Source: Cucumis sativus (taxonomy: Eukaryota > Streptophyta > Magnoliopsida > Cucurbitales > Cucurbitaceae). Taken from it: DNA of 64,000 nt. The stretch is from contig NC_026656.2 of assembly GCF_000004075.3 (NCBI RefSeq), positions 9,920,001 to 9,984,000 on the forward strand, given 5' to 3'. Numbering within the stretch: position 1 is the stretch's first letter; every line of letters begins with the position of its first letter. The notes below the pieces were generated by a model. That model had not been told where the DNA came from, did not search any database, and was given only the letters and a program-made list of their open reading frames with translations. Below are positions 60,958 through 64,000 of this stretch, piece after piece. The translations under genes and the position numbers were made by a program.

Positions 60958-61551
60958 TTTAGGGGTGAGCATGGTAGGCCAAAAAACCAAAACGATCGAT
61001 CGACCCAAATTTGGTCGATAAGAGGAAGGGACAATGTCAATTGGTTTCAGTTTTGTTGTATAAAAAGTTGACTAAATGTCGGTCAATTTGGGTCGGAAGA
61101 GCGAGACTGGACTAATCAATCAAACCCCTTTTTTATGTTTATATATATATATGTAATTTTTTTTAGGGTGAAGTGAATTTATTAAAACTTTTATTTATTT
61201 ATCTTTTGAAAATTTTAAATTTATTAAACTTGCTAAATTCATTTGATAGGTTAAAAAAATCTGGCACATATTATTTATTTACTACTAAAATTTAATGAGA
61301 ATGGTTTTATTTTGGTAGTATATATTTACCGTCTAAATTTTATGTTTTTATTAACTACCAAAAAGTGGGAGAGAAAAGAAAAAAGAAAAAAGAAAAAAGA
61401 AAATCGACCGATCGACAGAAAACTCAGTTGGTCAGTTTTGTTGGAAATGACGATCAAGATTGATTTGGCCATTCTCATACGGACTTGTAGTCGATTGAAG
61501 CTGGTTTGGCCGAAAAATCGACTCCAACCAACTGTTGATCACTCCTAATCA
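60958..61551. mobile_element. hAT-like non-autonomous element
   Basis: The left end TTAGGGGTGAGCA (60959-60971) and the complemented right end TTAGGAGTGATCA (about 61548-61536) form short terminal inverted repeats of the 'aggggtg' type seen in plant hAT elements. The interior has repeated 'gatcgaccga' / 'gtcgat' strings and an (aaaaag)n tract, and no transposase. A clean 8-bp target duplication was not seen. Confidence 0.5.
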
Positions 61552-63180
61552 AATTTGACCATCCATTAAATTTTGGTTTAACATTAATTAATGGACAACT
61601 ATCAGACACTTACAAAGTTATTTAAATGTGCGTAAGCTATTAACACAACATAATAGAAAAATAAGATAGCCAGACACTACAATTTAAATGCACGTTGTGA
61701 GACCTGTGTTTGAAATAGATGGGTCAAAGTTTTTGACTAAGTAATAATTAGGCATTTTGAGAAGAAACTTGCATTTTGAAGTCTACGTTAAGATGAGGTG
61801 AGACAAGAAGGCGCTAGGTGTTTAAGGATGTTTAGGCATTTTTAAAGTTCATGCAAAATAAAATTAGATTTGACAAGGGTTAATGTGTAAGAATAAGGAA
61901 TAAACATGATTAAGTAAAATGTTAAGCTTACATGTGTAAAGTTATAAGTAGGAGCTAGCAATTTAAGAGGAGTTCAAGGATGACTAATCTGGTTTCATAT
62001 TAGTATAAATATGACTTAAGGATTAAAAAGGCAGTGGGTTTTTTGAGGTTTTTCCAAGTGTTGAAGCAGTGAAGGGAAAGTTTAGACGAGAATAAGAGCT
62101 AAAGCTAGGCGTTTGAGCTAAAGAAGGATCAAGTCTTAGTGAGTGACTTTAAATGTGTTTTGTACTTTAAAGTTTTCTTTTAAATTTCATGTTGATTTAT
62201 AATGGTGTTTTATACTTGAATATCTCAAAGGAAAGCTTATATTTAAATAAGAGCTTTTATATTGTTTAAATAAATGTGAGATTGTATTCGAATCGTTAGT
62301 CTTAATCCCATAAATGAGTTAACTATTACATGCATATAAGAGTATAGGTAGTCATGTAGAAAATGACTGCATGGTGAAGTGAAGTCAGTCAATGCATAAA
62401 AGATGTGTATTGTGTTTGACGTCCTGAGCAATGGGGAGTGAGCCAAGAGATTCTCAAATAGTAGTATAAACACAAGACGATGAGTCTTGGTGTTGGAAAT
62501 GGTTCATGTTCTCGGCATCAAAGGGATGCAAGATTAATATGTACGTGTTATGTGATCATGTTATTATGAAAGAAGGTGATGAGCCTGTTTGATCTTGAAC
62601 AATCTTGTTTATGAGTTGTGTTTTCAAAAGATTTATTTAAAACCCCACTGAGTCTTTGAATTATATTTTAAGTTTTTCCTCCCCAAGTCACAAGGCATTA
62701 AGAGAGGTAAAAAGAGACGATGCGGGTGTTAGGTGAGGAAGCTTGACAAGGCGTTTAGTATAAGTTGTTATATTTTTGTATCAAGGAATTATGAAATTTA
62801 CATGATGTGTTAAGGTTAAGGTTAAGGTTAATAATGATGTTTGTTATCACGTAATGGTTATATTATTTTTAAATGTCAAGTGGTTAAAAGGATTATTCTA
62901 CATCAAGTAGCTTTGTGCATTACACGTTTTTAAAAAAATTGTATGCGGATGGGTGCATTGCTCACAATCTTTACAAGAGAAGGAGGGGGAGGTTTTTGGT
63001 ACCCATCTATGCATGGTGATGATGGATTTAAAGTTGTAACTTTTGTATCCAATCTTTAGTCGACGAAAACTCTTTATTAGAGGAGTTTTACAGAAGTGTG
63101 CTAATTTTGTGGACAATTTTGCAAGAAAACAATATTTCAACCAAAAATGAATTTGTAAAATTAGGATCCTAAAATGGAAT
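61552..63180. other. Gene-free DNA, possibly LTR-derived
   Basis: No supported gene. Positions 61690-62760 have the even composition of plant LTR or retroelement spacer ('ccactgagtctttgaattat') but no primer site or polyprotein. A short (GGTTAA)-type run sits at 62814-62830. Confidence 0.35.
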
Positions 63181-63216
63181 ATGCGAAAGCGAAATGGGAA
63201 GGAAGTTTCAAAATCA

Positions 63217-63224
63217 GCGCCAAA
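63217..63224 (-). promoter_or_regulatory. E2F-like site
   Basis: GCGCCAAA, the complement of the E2F consensus TTTGGCGC, lies about 265 bases before the start codon at 63483. It could be a chance occurrence. Confidence 0.3.
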
Positions 63225-63384
63225 GGGCGAGTGGGAAAATCTTTGACAGAGAAGCTCAAATCTCCACCTTTCTCTTTTTCTTTTTTCGTAATTTCGTAAT
63301 TTTCCTTCTGGATTTTGATTGTCATTCATCGCCACACGCCACATACCACCGCCTTCCCTTTCCTTTTCTTTGATTTCTTCAATC

Positions 63385-63441
63385 ATGGGGAACCCATTTC
63401 CAAAGCTTGAAGCTTTCACAAACCCCACTTTCAAACATTGA
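63385..63441 (+). other. Upstream ORF in the leader of the last gene
   Basis: ATG at 63385 opens an 18-codon frame ('MGNPFPKLEAFTNPTFKH') that stops at 63439-63441, 41 bases before the main start codon. If the transcript begins upstream of it, this uORF could lower translation of the main ORF. Confidence 0.4.
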
Positions 63442-63482
63442 TTCTTTTTTTTTTTTTTTCTTTTGTTTTTCGACCCAACCAA

Positions 63483-63587
63483 ATGCAGGCTATGAAGGAG
63501 AAAGTCTCTGAGAGGTTCTCCGGCCTCTTCTCTAATTCCACCAGTTCCGAATCCTCCAAACCACCTCCCCCTGATCCTCGTACTCAG
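63483..63587 (+). CDS. First coding exon of an unrecognised gene (truncated by window)
   Basis: 35 codons, 'MQAMKEKVSERFSGLFSNST' followed by a Ser/Pro-rich run to 'DPRTQ', ending at a CAG|GTTCTT donor in phase 0. The rest lies beyond the window, apart from intron sequence to 64000. The short amphipathic, basic start followed by Ser/Pro is not diagnostic; I do not recognise the family. In-frame codons upstream of 63483 are a T-rich leader without an ATG, so 63483 is the likely start. The leader contains a uORF. Confidence 0.6.
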
Positions 63588-64000
63588 GTTCTTGTTTTTG
63601 TCTTCTGTTTGTTCGGTTGTTATGTATATGATGTTTTTCGCTTCAATTATATGCTGGAATGGTTGTGTGATTCCTTGGCATTGTGCTTTTTTTGTGGGTA
63701 TTGGATATGGGATTAATGGTTTCGTCTAGGGCTTTGAAGAAGGGATGCCACAGACCAAAATAATGTTTGGGTATGACTCGGGATGAATTACTGTTTGAGG
63801 TATATAAGGCCTGAGTTAGGTTTCATACACGTTCTTGGTATTTGATTCACATGTGCTTACATTTTTTTGTACTTGTAGTTTTTTGGTTTTGTTTTCTAAC
63901 CGTTAAAAATTGCAATAGCTCGAGTGTTTGAAAAGGTAATAGGCCTGAGGCTGAGATTACCAGAAGTAGAAGGTCTGTTTTGTAATTGTAACTTGCAACT
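63588..64000 (+). other. Intron 1 of the last gene (partial)
   Basis: Non-coding sequence after the donor at 63588; no further exon could be identified before the window ends. Confidence 0.5.

Noticed and set aside
62814-62830. (GGTTAA)n run resembling telomere repeat
   Set aside because: Only about three copies, and the unit differs from the plant telomere repeat TTTAGGG.
62898-63482. 194-codon minus-strand ORF
   Set aside because: It is antisense to the promoter and leader of the last gene, begins with a poly-Lys run from the T tract, and shows no domain.

Overview
This is a window of plant nuclear DNA. The genes are split by short introns, intergenic DNA is very AT-rich, and the protein families (Aux/IAA, PDLP/DUF26, AWPM-19, plant TOM9) are plant-specific. 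Several repeats look like ones I associate with cucurbit (Cucumis-like) genomes, such as short palindromic elements containing 'gctatatttgcaa' and SINE relics containing 'ggtaattgg'. A cucurbit origin is therefore an inference; a eudicot origin is much safer. I see no rRNA, functional tRNA, CRISPR or bacterial-type feature.

Nine nuclear genes could be read, eight of them complete. In order: (1) a SURF6/RRP14 nucleolar ribosome-biogenesis protein (+, 8421-10890); (2) an AWPM-19/PM1 four-helix membrane protein (-, 11619-12909) with G-box and RY motifs upstream; (3) a 156-aa single-helix coiled-coil protein of unknown function (-, 14089-17514); (4) organellar GatB, the amidotransferase subunit that makes Gln-tRNA (+, 25600-29531), which has three non-GT splice donors; (5) an Aux/IAA auxin repressor of the IAA18/IAA26 type (-, 32966-34673); (6) an intronless C2-domain protein (-, 45380-47065); (7) TOM9/TOM22 of the mitochondrial import pore (+, 51467-51778); (8) a plasmodesmata-located DUF26 protein (-, 54372-55606); (9) the first coding exon of an unrecognised gene running off the right edge (+, 63483 onward). 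Exon joins were worked out by hand from splice signals, reading frame and remembered family conservation. The genes are independent transcription units and do not form a pathway cluster.

Between them lies repeat-rich DNA. Positions 1-8400 hold an (AT)n tract, dispersed repeats, tandem duplications and LTR-like fragments. Positions 17.9-23.3 kb hold decayed Ty1/copia elements, including an LTR with primer site, gag, protease and integrase remains, and a second gag with a 57-bp tandem repeat. Positions 35.9-37.1 kb hold a dead LINE reverse transcriptase. Positions 37-45 kb are a gene-free AT-rich block containing a near-continuous palindrome of about 1.1 kb centred near 43.09 kb. Positions 47.8-50.7 kb contain non-autonomous CACTA-like elements. 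Positions 56-63 kb hold small palindromic MITEs and no convincing gene.

The items most worth a second look are the 1.1-kb palindrome, the GA (instead of GT) donor of GatB intron 1, the NAGNAG acceptor just before the Aux/IAA degron, and the TTC microsatellite that encodes the PDLP signal-peptide core. I found no clear sign of a wholly new biological system.
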